Shown in pieces: positions 1 to 7,976 of a DNA stretch of 64,000 nucleotides; position 1 is the first letter of the stretch; the number at the start of each line of letters is the position of its first letter. The position numbers and the translations under genes were made by a program. The notes under the pieces were generated by a model. That model did no database searches and was not told the DNA's origin. It saw only the letters and a program-made list of their open reading frames with translations. The DNA is from Bacterioplanoides sp965219715 (lineage in GTDB: Bacteria; Pseudomonadota; Gammaproteobacteria; Pseudomonadales; Oceanobacteraceae), in assembly GCF_965219715.1 (NCBI RefSeq), contig NZ_OZ244785.1, positions 2,480,001-2,544,000 on the forward strand. Direction: 5' to 3'.

Positions 1-396
1 CATCTGAAACCACTGGCTGAAACCGCTGACAGCGACTGGCAGTTTGCCATCAACAACAAGATGATGGGTCAGATTAATACCGTTCGTTATGGCAATAAGT
101 TTGTTAAAAACGGCGGTGCTATTGTTTTAACCACGGGAGTACTGGCTCAGTACCCATTTCCGGGCAGCTCCATGGTAACTACGGTGAATATCGCCGTTGA
201 AGGTGCCATCAAGGCCTCAGCACTGGAGCTGGAAAATATCCGTATTAATGCCGTTTCTCCCGGCTGGATTAAAGAAACCATGGAAGCCATGGGGATGGGT
301 TCTGAACCAGGTATGCCTGCCGCTGACGTTGCCCAGTACTTTGTCGATCTGGTCGATAACAGCACCAGTGGCGACATTGTGGTAGCGGCGAAATAG
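1..396 (+). CDS. SDR-family protein lacking the catalytic Tyr/Lys (5' partial)
   Basis: This is the C-terminal ~131 residues of a short-chain dehydrogenase/reductase fold protein; the gene starts before the window. The frame is open from base 1 to the TAG at 394-396. Visible SDR landmarks are the beta-strand 'GGAIVLTTG' and the 'IRINAVSPGWI' segment after the active-site helix. Aligned on 'AVEGAIKAS', the usual YxxxK catalytic pair is replaced by Val and Asn (VTTVN). A subgroup of SDRs of unknown role (Lin1944-like) is known to lack these residues, so this may be a member rather than a damaged enzyme. The Rossmann glycine motif lies outside the window and cannot be checked. The gene ends in a strong hairpin terminator shared with the convergent next gene. 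Confidence 0.85.
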   Translation, partial: HLKPLAETADSDWQFAINNKMMGQINTVRYGNKFVKNGGAIVLTTGVLAQYPFPGSSMVTTVNIAVEGAIKASALELENIRINAVSPGWIKETMEAMGMGSEPGMPAADVAQYFVDLVDNSTSGDIVVAAK

Positions 397-410
397 CCGT
401 TAACAGAATT

Positions 411-439
411 AAAAACCGCTTCAATTTGAAGCGGTTTTT
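411..439. terminator. Bidirectional rho-independent terminator
   Basis: A perfect inverted repeat (arms 411-424 and 426-439, AAAAACCGCTTC... with its complement) has A-tracts and T-tracts on both sides. It can end the SDR transcript on the plus strand and the SnoaL-like transcript on the minus strand. Confidence 0.9.
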
Positions 440-451
440 AATTTTTCCGAC

Positions 452-988
452 CTAGAACACTCCATTATCATTATGAATGTTGCCGCCACTGATCAGCGAA
501 TAAAAACGCATAAAACCATCCAGCGCCTGAATCGAATCCCAGTGCTCAACGATACGGCCATTTTCTAAGCGCCAGGTATCAATAATATTCATGCCCTTTT
601 GATCGTTACCACGATCGTCTTTATTTAACGTCGCGTGGGAATGGAAAATCACATAATCGCCATCCACATAAATGTGTTTTACGTCGTAGCTGTATTCAGG
701 GTAGTCCTCAACAAACTCCTGCAGAAAGCCTACTAGCCCGGTGACTTTATCCGGCAGGTTGCGATTGTGCTGAGTGTAGGCACTGTCGTTGTAGCGCTCT
801 AACACATAATCGAAGTTGTGGTTGTTCATCAGATTCTGCACAAAGTCAGTAATCACTTCGGCGTTCTGCTGTTCCTGCTCGCTCCAGCTGGCCTTCTGCA
901 GCGCTGCCAGATCAATCTGAATGGTGTCCTTTGCCTGAGCCGAGGCGGCCGCTACAACCAACATGAACGAGGTAATTAATTTCCACAT
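452..988 (-). CDS. Exported SnoaL-like (NTF2-fold) protein
   Basis: This 178-residue protein has an N-terminal signal peptide (hydrophobic residues 4-18, likely cleavage after AQA-19), so it is probably periplasmic. The rest matches the predicted SnoaL-like aldol-condensing family. Visible pieces are 'YTQHNRNLPD' near the centre and the C-terminal 'DTWRLENGRIVEHWDSIQ' block, which is typical of the fold's last strands. No substrate can be assigned. It is divergent from an HxlR-type regulator and is the likely target of that regulator. Three more NTF2-fold units occur within the next 9 kb. Confidence 0.8.
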   Translation of the reverse strand: MWKLITSFMLVVAAASAQAKDTIQIDLAALQKASWSEQEQQNAEVITDFVQNLMNNHNFDYVLERYNDSAYTQHNRNLPDKVTGLVGFLQEFVEDYPEYSYDVKHIYVDGDYVIFHSHATLNKDDRGNDQKGMNIIDTWRLENGRIVEHWDSIQALDGFMRFYSLISGGNIHNDNGVF

Positions 989-1040
989 AATAAACTCCTG
1001 AAAGTTTGTTGTTTTCGAGCTGTTTTTTACTATTTGTCTT

Positions 1041-1068
1041 AAGTAGGTTACTTATGCATACCATGGTA
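1041..1068. promoter_or_regulatory. Inverted repeats in the HxlR/SnoaL divergent promoter
   Basis: Two small palindromes lie in the 185-bp divergent gap: AAGTA-N3-TACTT (1041-1053) and TACCATGGTA (1059-1068). They are plausible operator half-sites for the adjacent HxlR protein, but this is inferred from position and symmetry only. Confidence 0.4.
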
Positions 1069-1102
1069 ATTAATAATAACCTTGGGTATGATTAAGCACA
1101 AT

Positions 1103-1129
1103 TAGGCACCGAAAACTGCGCTAGGCACC
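1103..1129. promoter_or_regulatory. Tandem TAGGCACC repeats upstream of the HxlR gene
   Basis: TAGGCACC occurs at 1103-1110 and again at 1122-1129, a 19-bp pitch (about two helical turns), 45-71 bp before the HxlR start. Spacing on one DNA face suggests binding sites for a dimeric regulator; no protein can be named from the sequence. Confidence 0.4.
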
Positions 1130-1173
1130 TTTTGGTAACCTGCCCAGACAAACGAAAGAATGGAGTAACAGTG

Positions 1174-1554
1174 ATGACTGCAGCCGCCCCAAGCGAACGA
1201 CGTATGTTTCACAATAATGAGGACTGCCCGATCCGCAACGTGATTGCGCAGATCGGCGATAAATGGTCGTTGTTGATTCTGTTTGCTCTGGTGGACGGGC
1301 CAGACCGCTTTAACTCACTAAAGTCGCGCATTGTGGGGATCTCCCAGCGAATGCTGACGCAAACCCTGAGAGATCTGGAACGCGAAGGTTATGTGCTGAG
1401 AACCGTGTATCCGGAAGTACCGGCACGGGTAGAGTATGAATTAACCGACATGGGCCGCGATATTGTTAAGCCTCTGTACCAGCTGGTGTCCTGGGCTGAT
1501 CAGCATCACGAAGATATTAAACAGGCTCGTCAGGCGTACGACGAAAAGTCCTGA
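1174..1554 (+). CDS. HxlR-family winged-helix transcriptional regulator
   Basis: The 126-residue protein has the HxlR layout. An N-terminal 'CPIRNVIAQIGDKWS' block carries the conserved Cys. A winged helix follows ('FNSLKSRIVGISQRML', 'TLRDLEREGYVLR') and then a wing with 'ARVEYELTDMG'. HxlR proteins such as YodB often sense electrophiles or oxidants through that N-terminal Cys; whether this one does is an inference. The start at 1174 is preferred because GGAG sits 8 bases upstream; GTG at 1171 is also possible. It probably regulates the divergent SnoaL-like gene and itself. Confidence 0.88.
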   Translation: MTAAAPSERRMFHNNEDCPIRNVIAQIGDKWSLLILFALVDGPDRFNSLKSRIVGISQRMLTQTLRDLEREGYVLRTVYPEVPARVEYELTDMGRDIVKPLYQLVSWADQHHEDIKQARQAYDEKS

Positions 1555-1568
1555 ATAAAAAAGTGATT

Positions 1569-3920
1569 TTAGCGACGGCTATCCAAAGCCTGAATCAAGG
1601 TTTCTTCCAGCGATTCCAATAGCAGTGGTTTGGACAAATGGAGATTCATGCCGGATTGCAGTGCCAGCTTTTTATCTTCTTTGCTGGCATTGGCAGTCAA
1701 AGCAACAATCACAACCGGATCAAGCTGATGCTTACTTTCCCATTCGCGAATCTTCTCACACGCCTGGTAGCCATCCAGCACTGGCATCTGACAATCCATT
1801 AAAATCAGGTCGTATTGTTTGCCCTGGTGATTCTCGACAGCCTGCTGACCGTTTTCAGCGAAGTCCGGTTTAACACCAAGTTTCGCCAGCATTTTTTCTG
1901 CCACCAGACGGTTCACCGAATTATCTTCAGCCACCAGCACCGATAACTGACCCACTTCTCCGGAGCAATGCTCAGTCTCAGGTTTTAACCTTGTTTCAGG
2001 CACCGTCGCTTCCAGCGGCAAGGAACACCAGAAGGTTGAACCCTGGCCAGTTCGACTGGAAACACCTACATCACCATTCATCAGCTCACTGAGCATTTTA
2101 CAAATACTCAGCCCCAGGCCTGTACCACCGTATTTTCGGCTAACCTCGGCACCGGATTGGCTGAACTGCTGAAACAACCCCTGCTGCTCTTGCTCACTGA
2201 GTCCAACCCCGGTGTCCGTAACCCGAAACACGGTCTGATTCCGTTGCTGGCTCACGTGCAGAATAATTTTTCCACGCTCGGTAAATTTCACCGCATTATT
2301 AATAAAGTTGGTAAGAATTTGTCGTAACCGGGTTGGATCTCCGGCTACCCAGAGCGGTACATTGGCATCGACAACAAGCTCGAAACGGATATCTTCTTTC
2401 AGCTTCAGAGTCATCTGATACAGCTCGGCCACGCCGTTTAATAAGCGCTGCAGATCAAACGGAATATGCTCAATTGGCATCTTGCCGGACTGTATTTTTG
2501 AAAAGTCGAGAACGTCATTGATAATGGCCACCAGCGTTTGTGCTGAACCATCCATAACCTGTAATAATTCTTTTTGTTTATGATCCAGGTTGGTATCGCG
2601 CAACAACTGCAACATGCCAATCACACCGTTCATAGGTGTGCGGATCTCATGGCTCATGGTCGACAGAAATTCATCTTTGGCTTTGGTTGCTGCCTGTGCC
2701 GAAGCGGTTTTTTCTTTTTCCAGGTAGGTTTGTTTTTCGGCAGCAAACTTAGCTTTCCGTTCAGAGTTAATCCGATCGGCCAGAGCGAAAGACAATAACA
2801 CCACTTCCATCGCAGAACCGATTTTGGCGCCGTGTTCAGTAATAAAGTTAATCGGCAGAATGCCCAGCACCATTAAAGACAGCACCAGGCAACCCAGCAG
2901 GAATGCCGTCCACCCCAGTAAGAAGAAGCGCGCATGGCGTACTCCACGCTTAAGTAAATAAGCGCTGCCAGCAAACATCGCCAGACTGTTCACAATGGTA
3001 AAGCTTGCAGCAATAGCAATAATGGAGGCGTAACTGACCCAGAAGCATGCGAATAATAACGCGCTGCAGAGCACCAGATCGACTAATACAAAGCGATACA
3101 ACAGTGGTGTATTTTGTTTTAGATCGAGAAAACGGATCGCAAACAATAACGCGGTGGCATTCGTCAGCAGCACCGTAAAGGGGATGCTCAGGTCATTCCA
3201 GTTTGGGCTATCAGGCCAAAGAAACTGATAAGACAGGCCCGTGAGTGACGCCTGGAAAACACAGAATGCTCCAACGTACAGAATGTAATAAAGGTAGCTG
3301 ACATCACGAATGGAAAAATACAGAAACAGGTTGTAGGCAATCATCACAATAATGAAGCCAAAATACAGTCCGAAGCCGAGAGACAGTTCTACTTCATGCT
3401 GGTAAAAATCCTGTTCCTGCCATAAAAATGCCGGGAGTAACGCAGCACTGCTGGTTCTGAGAAAGAAATAAACCTGCACTTCACCATCCGCCGGAATATC
3501 CACCGGTACAACAAAACGGCGGTTATTCACTTCCCGAACATGGAACGGCATACGGTCACCCATCACCGCATGTTTAATGATGTTTCGGTCTTGTATTAAA
3601 AAGACTTCCAGATGATCAAGCAGCGGGTAATCAACCGTCAGTAGTCGTCTCTGCGAAACACTGAAGTCGTTATTAATGGATGCCTTCAACCAGAACGATT
3701 TTCTGCTGAAGCCAAAGTTCGGCGGGGTTTTATCCGGCACCTGCCAGGGAAGCACATAATCGAGCGCTTCTTCGATGGCCGCACGTTCACTGAACGTAGA
3801 AAAGTAAGTCAGCTCCAGTGCAACCGGGTCAGCGTGTCTGTTTTCGCTCAACGTCATGGCCTGGGATGAAGAACATCCCAGAAAAAGAATGACGGCTAAT
3901 GAAAACCAAAGATGTAGCAT
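1569..3920 (-). CDS. Hybrid histidine kinase with 7TM-DISM sensor
   Basis: This 783-residue membrane sensor starts with a signal peptide (1-21), then a periplasmic 7TMR-DISM extracellular domain (~35-165), seven membrane helices (~180-385) and a short coiled linker. A HisKA domain has the phosphoacceptor His424 in 'MSHEIRTP'. The HATPase domain shows the N-box 'NFINNAVKFT', 'DTGVGLS' and 'GGTGLGLS'. The C-terminal receiver domain has phosphoacceptor Asp709 in 'LMDCQMPVLDG'. All catalytic residues are present. DISM domains are thought to bind carbohydrate-like ligands; none can be named here. There is no HPt or separate response regulator beside it, so the downstream partner is elsewhere. Confidence 0.95.
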   Translation of the reverse strand: MLHLWFSLAVILFLGCSSSQAMTLSENRHADPVALELTYFSTFSERAAIEEALDYVLPWQVPDKTPPNFGFSRKSFWLKASINNDFSVSQRRLLTVDYPLLDHLEVFLIQDRNIIKHAVMGDRMPFHVREVNNRRFVVPVDIPADGEVQVYFFLRTSSAALLPAFLWQEQDFYQHEVELSLGFGLYFGFIIVMIAYNLFLYFSIRDVSYLYYILYVGAFCVFQASLTGLSYQFLWPDSPNWNDLSIPFTVLLTNATALLFAIRFLDLKQNTPLLYRFVLVDLVLCSALLFACFWVSYASIIAIAASFTIVNSLAMFAGSAYLLKRGVRHARFFLLGWTAFLLGCLVLSLMVLGILPINFITEHGAKIGSAMEVVLLSFALADRINSERKAKFAAEKQTYLEKEKTASAQAATKAKDEFLSTMSHEIRTPMNGVIGMLQLLRDTNLDHKQKELLQVMDGSAQTLVAIINDVLDFSKIQSGKMPIEHIPFDLQRLLNGVAELYQMTLKLKEDIRFELVVDANVPLWVAGDPTRLRQILTNFINNAVKFTERGKIILHVSQQRNQTVFRVTDTGVGLSEQEQQGLFQQFSQSGAEVSRKYGGTGLGLSICKMLSELMNGDVGVSSRTGQGSTFWCSLPLEATVPETRLKPETEHCSGEVGQLSVLVAEDNSVNRLVAEKMLAKLGVKPDFAENGQQAVENHQGKQYDLILMDCQMPVLDGYQACEKIREWESKHQLDPVVIVALTANASKEDKKLALQSGMNLHLSKPLLLESLEETLIQALDSRR

Positions 3921-4054
3921 GAAACGTTGCCAGGCGCCGGGTAGAAGGGACTAGAAAGACTAGTGACCCAGTAATAATAGTCAAATTTATGGGCCAGTCA
4001 TATACACATTGGCTCGTTAGGTCAGTTTTCCCGGCGACTGTGCTGTTTCGGCGC

Positions 4055-5065
4055 TCAGGGCAGCGCCTTCACAATCTTCTGATAACCATAGCGCTGTGCC
4101 AGCTGCTTTGGAGTTTCCTGCTCAAAGTTTTCCTGGTCCGTTGCAGCACCGGCATCAATAAACACCTGCGCGGCCTCCACACTGCCATGCCAGATCGCAT
4201 CATGCAGCGGTGTATAACCGTTATTTGGGCCACGGGCATTAATCACCTTACTGGCGTTTTTATCCGCCACCAACATTTTCACAATTTCCGGATGGCCCAT
4301 ATAAGCGGCTTTATGAAAGGCGATGGCATTCATCGGATAACCCGGAATGGTCTGGTCAGCGCCGTTATCCAACAACAGTTTCACCACTTGTGGATAACCA
4401 TCACGTGCTGCCACCACTAACGGGGTGTGCCAGTCGTTCCGGTTGGAATACACAGGGCGACGTTGATTCACATCCTGGCCAGCTTTCAGTAATTGACGAA
4501 TGCGGATTACTTTTTGCGCTTCCGTCAGAGACTGATCATCAATGGTATTCAGGATTTTCTGCTCAGCTAATACGGCTTGTTGCTGCTGACGTTTTTGCTG
4601 GAATAACGCCGCCAGAGAGTCATAGAGCTTTTTCTCATGAGGCTCAATGTTACGATCCCAGCCGCCCACCATATGTTCGGCCTTGGCACCCGCCGGAGTG
4701 GTTAATTCGATATTCAGTTCAGGGTCATTAAATAACACCTTGATATTGTCGGCCTTGGAATACCAGGCAGCCACATGTAATGGTGTCATACCGGAACGCG
4801 GTGTGCGCAAATTAATAAAGGCACCGTTATCCAATAAATATTGAACGATATCGGCATGGTCGGTCTGCGCGGCAATATGCAGAGGGCTGTTCCCCATCAG
4901 CCGATCCAACTGATTAATATCCGCTCCCTGCTCCACCAGTTTCTTTACCTGATTCAGGTTGCCGGAGATCACTGCCTGATGTAATTCCGGTAATTCTTGT
5001 TGAGGGTTATTGTCTGCTTGAGTGAGCTGACTTAATAACAAGGCTAATATCATTAAATATTTCAT
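4055..5065 (-). CDS. Exported ankyrin-repeat protein
   Basis: The 336-residue protein has a clear signal peptide (MKYLMILALLLSQLTQA, cleavage before DNN), so it acts in the periplasm or beyond. About six ankyrin repeats are visible in two blocks. The first is near residues 30-120 ('SPLHIAAQTDHADIVQYLLDNG', shown here in shortened form as the typical SPLHIAAQ...LLDNG pattern). The second is near 210-330 ('TPLVVAARDGYPQVVKLL', 'TPLHDAIWHG'). A charged, Gln-rich helical linker (~150-180) separates them. Ankyrin repeats mediate protein-protein contacts; the partner is unknown. Confidence 0.88.
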   Translation of the reverse strand: MKYLMILALLLSQLTQADNNPQQELPELHQAVISGNLNQVKKLVEQGADINQLDRLMGNSPLHIAAQTDHADIVQYLLDNGAFINLRTPRSGMTPLHVAAWYSKADNIKVLFNDPELNIELTTPAGAKAEHMVGGWDRNIEPHEKKLYDSLAALFQQKRQQQQAVLAEQKILNTIDDQSLTEAQKVIRIRQLLKAGQDVNQRRPVYSNRNDWHTPLVVAARDGYPQVVKLLLDNGADQTIPGYPMNAIAFHKAAYMGHPEIVKMLVADKNASKVINARGPNNGYTPLHDAIWHGSVEAAQVFIDAGAATDQENFEQETPKQLAQRYGYQKIVKALP

Positions 5066-5131
5066 AACGGTTTCCTCTATCCAATTAAAACCAAATCAAA
5101 CCAAATTTATAATCAAAGCCAAAATAACGAA

Positions 5132-5647
5132 TCAGTTGTAAGCACCGGCGGCGTAGTGCAGCTCGTAGCTATGGCTGTAGATTTCGAGAATATTGCCAAA
5201 CGGATCTTCCATATAAATCATACGATACGGCTTCTCACCCGGATAATAATAGCGAGGTGCTTTCATGCGTTTTTTACCACCAGCGGCGACAATTTTTTCG
5301 GCCAGGCCTTCGACATCCGGATCCTGTACACAGAAATGGAAAATACCGGTTTTCCAATATTCAAAGTTGTCTTCAGGGTTTTCCTGATTATCGAACTGGA
5401 ATAATTCAACACCAATACGATCCCCCGTGGATAAATGCGCAATACGGAAACGTTTCCAGCCAGCGCCAAATACGTCGGTGCACATTTCGCCAATGGCAGA
5501 ATCATCTTCGGTAATTTCTGTTGGCTCCATAATCAGATACCAACCCAGAACTTCAGTGTAGAACTTCACCGCGGCTTCCAGATCCGGTACCGAAATACCG
5601 ATATGGGAGAAGGAGCGTGGATACGTTGGGGCAGTTTGTTGAGTCAT
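5132..5647 (-). CDS. VOC-superfamily (glyoxalase/dioxygenase-like) protein
   Basis: The 171-residue protein has the paired beta-alpha-beta-beta-beta modules of the vicinal oxygen chelate fold. Candidate metal ligands are the His in 'SHIGISVPD', the His in 'GIFHFCVQD' and the Glu in 'NILEIYSHS'. The ATG at 5647 is chosen over an upstream in-frame ATG (5728) because GAGGTG lies just before it and the extra 27 residues do not look like the fold. Members include glyoxalase I, ring-cleaving dioxygenases and resistance proteins, so the substrate is open. It is divergent from a LysR regulator. Confidence 0.87.
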   Translation of the reverse strand: MTQQTAPTYPRSFSHIGISVPDLEAAVKFYTEVLGWYLIMEPTEITEDDSAIGEMCTDVFGAGWKRFRIAHLSTGDRIGVELFQFDNQENPEDNFEYWKTGIFHFCVQDPDVEGLAEKIVAAGGKKRMKAPRYYYPGEKPYRMIYMEDPFGNILEIYSHSYELHYAAGAYN

Positions 5648-5732
5648 TGGGCACCTCACCATCATGTCTGTTGATGACTCCAAGATAGGCCGACCAGGAT
5701 CAAACAGGAAATTATCATTTATTCTCAACTTG

Positions 5733-5747
5733 ATAACGTTTTGTTAT
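5733..5747. promoter_or_regulatory. Candidate LysR operator between VOC gene and LysR gene
   Basis: ATAAC-N5-GTTAT, a perfect inverted repeat, lies in the divergent intergenic region. A second overlapping pair, TTATCA...TGATAA, lies just to the left. LysR proteins commonly bind short interrupted palindromes in divergent promoters, so this is the most likely binding site. Confidence 0.45.
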
Positions 5748-5787
5748 GCCTCATACTTCTCTCATGCCGCCCACCGGGAGAAGCCCA

Positions 5788-6693
5788 ATGCAGCACAGCA
5801 GCCTGAATCCACTGTGGTTAAGCACCTTTCGTTCAGTAGTCGAAACCCGCAACTTTACCGAGACCGCCAAACAGCTGTTTATGACCCAGCCTGGCGTCAG
5901 TCAGCATATCCGCAAGCTTGAGCAAGCCTGTGATTGTCAGCTGCTTGACCGCCGTGATCGCTCACTGGAGCTGACCCATCAGGGCGAGGCGGTTTATCGT
6001 TACGCGCTGCAGCTGCAGCAACAGGAACAACAACTGCTGAGCAGCCTGCAGGCAGATGATCCGTATCGTGGCGATATTGTCTGTGCCTGCTCCGGCAGCC
6101 AGGCACTAACTCTGTACCCACAATTGCTGACGATTCAGCAGCAACACCCACAACTGAATATTCATCTTGAGGTCGCGCCTAACCACAGCATCCTCAATGG
6201 TATTCTTGATGCCAGCATCGACTTTGGCATCGTCACCCATTTCAACAGCGATCATCGTTACCAGGCCGATGCACTGGCAGCTGAAGAGCTGTGTTTATTG
6301 CTGCCGGCTAACAACGAAAAACAGCCATTAAACCTTACGACGTTGCAACAACTGGGGCTGATTGATCACCCCGACGCTTATCACTATTTATCCCTGTATT
6401 TTTCCGGTTGTGGCGAAGCGGATTTACAGTCCATCTCCCCCGACTCTTTGCCCAAGCGTGGTTATATCAATCAGCTCAGCCAGATTTTATTACCGGTTTC
6501 TCAAATGATGGGATTTACCGTATTACCCCGTTCAGCCGTGGATGCCTTCCCCGAGAAAAACAAACTGCAGATTTATCAGGCGAAGAGAACTGTTAACCAA
6601 CCACGCCATATAATCAGTAAAAAACAACGGCAATTACCCGCGCGTAGTGTTCACTTGATGCAACAGGTAAAAGACTGGTTCAGCGACTGTTAA
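5788..6693 (+). CDS. LysR-family transcriptional regulator
   Basis: The 301-residue protein has an N-terminal LysR winged HTH (residues ~5-65: 'NFTETAKQLFMTQPGVSQHIRKLE', in pieces) and a periplasmic-binding-protein-like effector domain. The start at 5788 is preferred because GGGAG sits 7 bases upstream; the longer ORF from 5746 lacks a comparable site. It is divergent from the VOC protein gene and most likely controls it in response to an unknown small molecule. Confidence 0.9.
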   Translation: MQHSSLNPLWLSTFRSVVETRNFTETAKQLFMTQPGVSQHIRKLEQACDCQLLDRRDRSLELTHQGEAVYRYALQLQQQEQQLLSSLQADDPYRGDIVCACSGSQALTLYPQLLTIQQQHPQLNIHLEVAPNHSILNGILDASIDFGIVTHFNSDHRYQADALAAEELCLLLPANNEKQPLNLTTLQQLGLIDHPDAYHYLSLYFSGCGEADLQSISPDSLPKRGYINQLSQILLPVSQMMGFTVLPRSAVDAFPEKNKLQIYQAKRTVNQPRHIISKKQRQLPARSVHLMQQVKDWFSDC

Positions 6694-6770
6694 CAGCAGC
6701 TAAACCAGCCTTCAGGTATCCATTCAAAAACTCACAGGAAAGGCTTCCTGGAAGGACTTATGAGAAAGAT

Positions 6771-7325
6771 TTACTGAAAAAAGGTATCGAAGAATTTATC
6801 CGATTTATATAAATCGCCAGAGAAGTTCTGTACCCGTTTAATCTTTCCGTCTTCGATCTGATACAGCAACACCCAGTTAATATCGATATTGTCATCGCCT
6901 TTGGTGCTCCAGCCACGATGCGCATCAATGACATAAGTATCGTTAGCCGCCAGAATCATTACTTCGGCGTTAAAACCCGCAGCCCCTAATTGAGCAAAGA
7001 AATCGGTAAATTCTTTAATACCGCGCTTAGTGCCCGCCAGCTTGTGCTGGCCAGGGATATGCCACTCAACGTCCTCTGCAACGAACGACTTCAACCCTTC
7101 CATATCGCCTTTACCATAAGCGCCAAAGAAGCCCTGAACCACTTTTAATGCGGCGCTGTTTTCAGAGCCGGCAGCCACCGGGTTTGCAGGCTTAGGCCAC
7201 AACTCAGCCTGATTAATTTCAACCGCATCGTTTGCAGCTGATTGATTCATACTCTGTGTGGTTGAACATGCTGCCAATAACAGAAATACAGAGGCTGATG
7301 CGATAACTTTAAATGCGTTGTTCAT
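6771..7325 (-). CDS. SnoaL/NTF2-like lipoprotein
   Basis: The 184-residue protein starts with a lipoprotein signal (hydrophobic stretch, then lipobox LAAC with Cys at residue 20). The mature domain (~60-180) is SnoaL-like: 'VVQGFFGAYGKGDMEGLKSFVAEDVEWHIPG', quoted here only as its landmark 'DVEWHIPG', then a later 'INWVLLYQIEDGKI'. It would be anchored to an envelope membrane. The start is 13 bases downstream of the stop of the next gene (7339-7902), so the two are co-transcribed. Function is not known; the fold hosts ketosteroid-isomerase-like enzymes and non-enzymatic binders. Confidence 0.8.
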   Translation of the reverse strand: MNNAFKVIASASVFLLLAACSTTQSMNQSAANDAVEINQAELWPKPANPVAAGSENSAALKVVQGFFGAYGKGDMEGLKSFVAEDVEWHIPGQHKLAGTKRGIKEFTDFFAQLGAAGFNAEVMILAANDTYVIDAHRGWSTKGDDNIDINWVLLYQIEDGKIKRVQNFSGDLYKSDKFFDTFFQ

Positions 7326-7338
7326 GATTCTTCTCCGT

Positions 7339-7902
7339 TTATTTCAGTGAAATTTTCTGACTTTCTTTGTCAGTCAGACGAGCTTTCGCTAATTCACCCG
7401 CTTTCGCTAACACATCACGACTGCCCTTTTCCGGGCCGGCAACCAAGGTCAGTGATTTAATGGTCCAGCCGTTCTCACCCTTTTCCAGCTGGTAGTGATA
7501 ACTGCCACTGATTTGCCAGAAGCCCTGTTCGCCGGTTTTCGGATCGATTAAATAATGGTTTGCGGTAATGTCTGCAGTCGCCGTGGCGCTATTACCTTTC
7601 ACCATCACCTGCATATTGCTCAAATCGTGGCGGGTTAGATCAAAACCGGGTAACAGGCCAGCCCAGGATTTCATCAGCTCAACGCGAGGTACCGTGGCTG
7701 GTTCACCACCAAATGCGGAGGTGTAATCCACCAGCACTTCATCGCTGAAAATACGGCCCAGATATTCGAACGCGTTCTGGTCAGCCAGTGTGCCCATACT
7801 CTGTAATTGCAGCTTAATTTGTTGCTGGTTGAAATCCGGTGTTTCTGCCTGAGTGGTCATGGCTAACACTCCCATGGTTAATGCGACTAATAATTTTTTC
7901 AT
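7339..7902 (-). CDS. Exported NTF2/SnoaL-like protein
   Basis: The 187-residue protein has a Sec signal peptide (1-19, ending TQA) and one NTF2-like domain: 'AFEYLGRIFSDEVLVDYTSAFG', represented by 'VLVDYTSAFGG', and 'NHYLIDPKTGEQGFWQISG'. It is probably periplasmic. It lies in a run of four minus-strand genes (6771-9865) with short gaps: alpha/beta hydrolase upstream and lipoprotein paralogue-like gene downstream. Co-export of two NTF2-fold proteins beside a cytosolic reductase suggests detoxification or modification of one class of small molecule on both sides of the membrane, which is inference. Confidence 0.8.
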   Translation of the reverse strand: MKKLLVALTMGVLAMTTQAETPDFNQQQIKLQLQSMGTLADQNAFEYLGRIFSDEVLVDYTSAFGGEPATVPRVELMKSWAGLLPGFDLTRHDLSNMQVMVKGNSATATADITANHYLIDPKTGEQGFWQISGSYHYQLEKGENGWTIKSLTLVAGPEKGSRDVLAKAGELAKARLTDKESQKISLK

Positions 7903-7976
7903 GACGAATTCTCTTACGATGATTGCTTCCGCTGAGATGATTGAAGCAAAAGCGCTTCAATCATCGGCTATGGGAT

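Noticed and set aside
3989..4420. Plus-strand 143-codon frame
   Set aside because: It lies mostly opposite the ankyrin-repeat gene and shows no domain or start signal.
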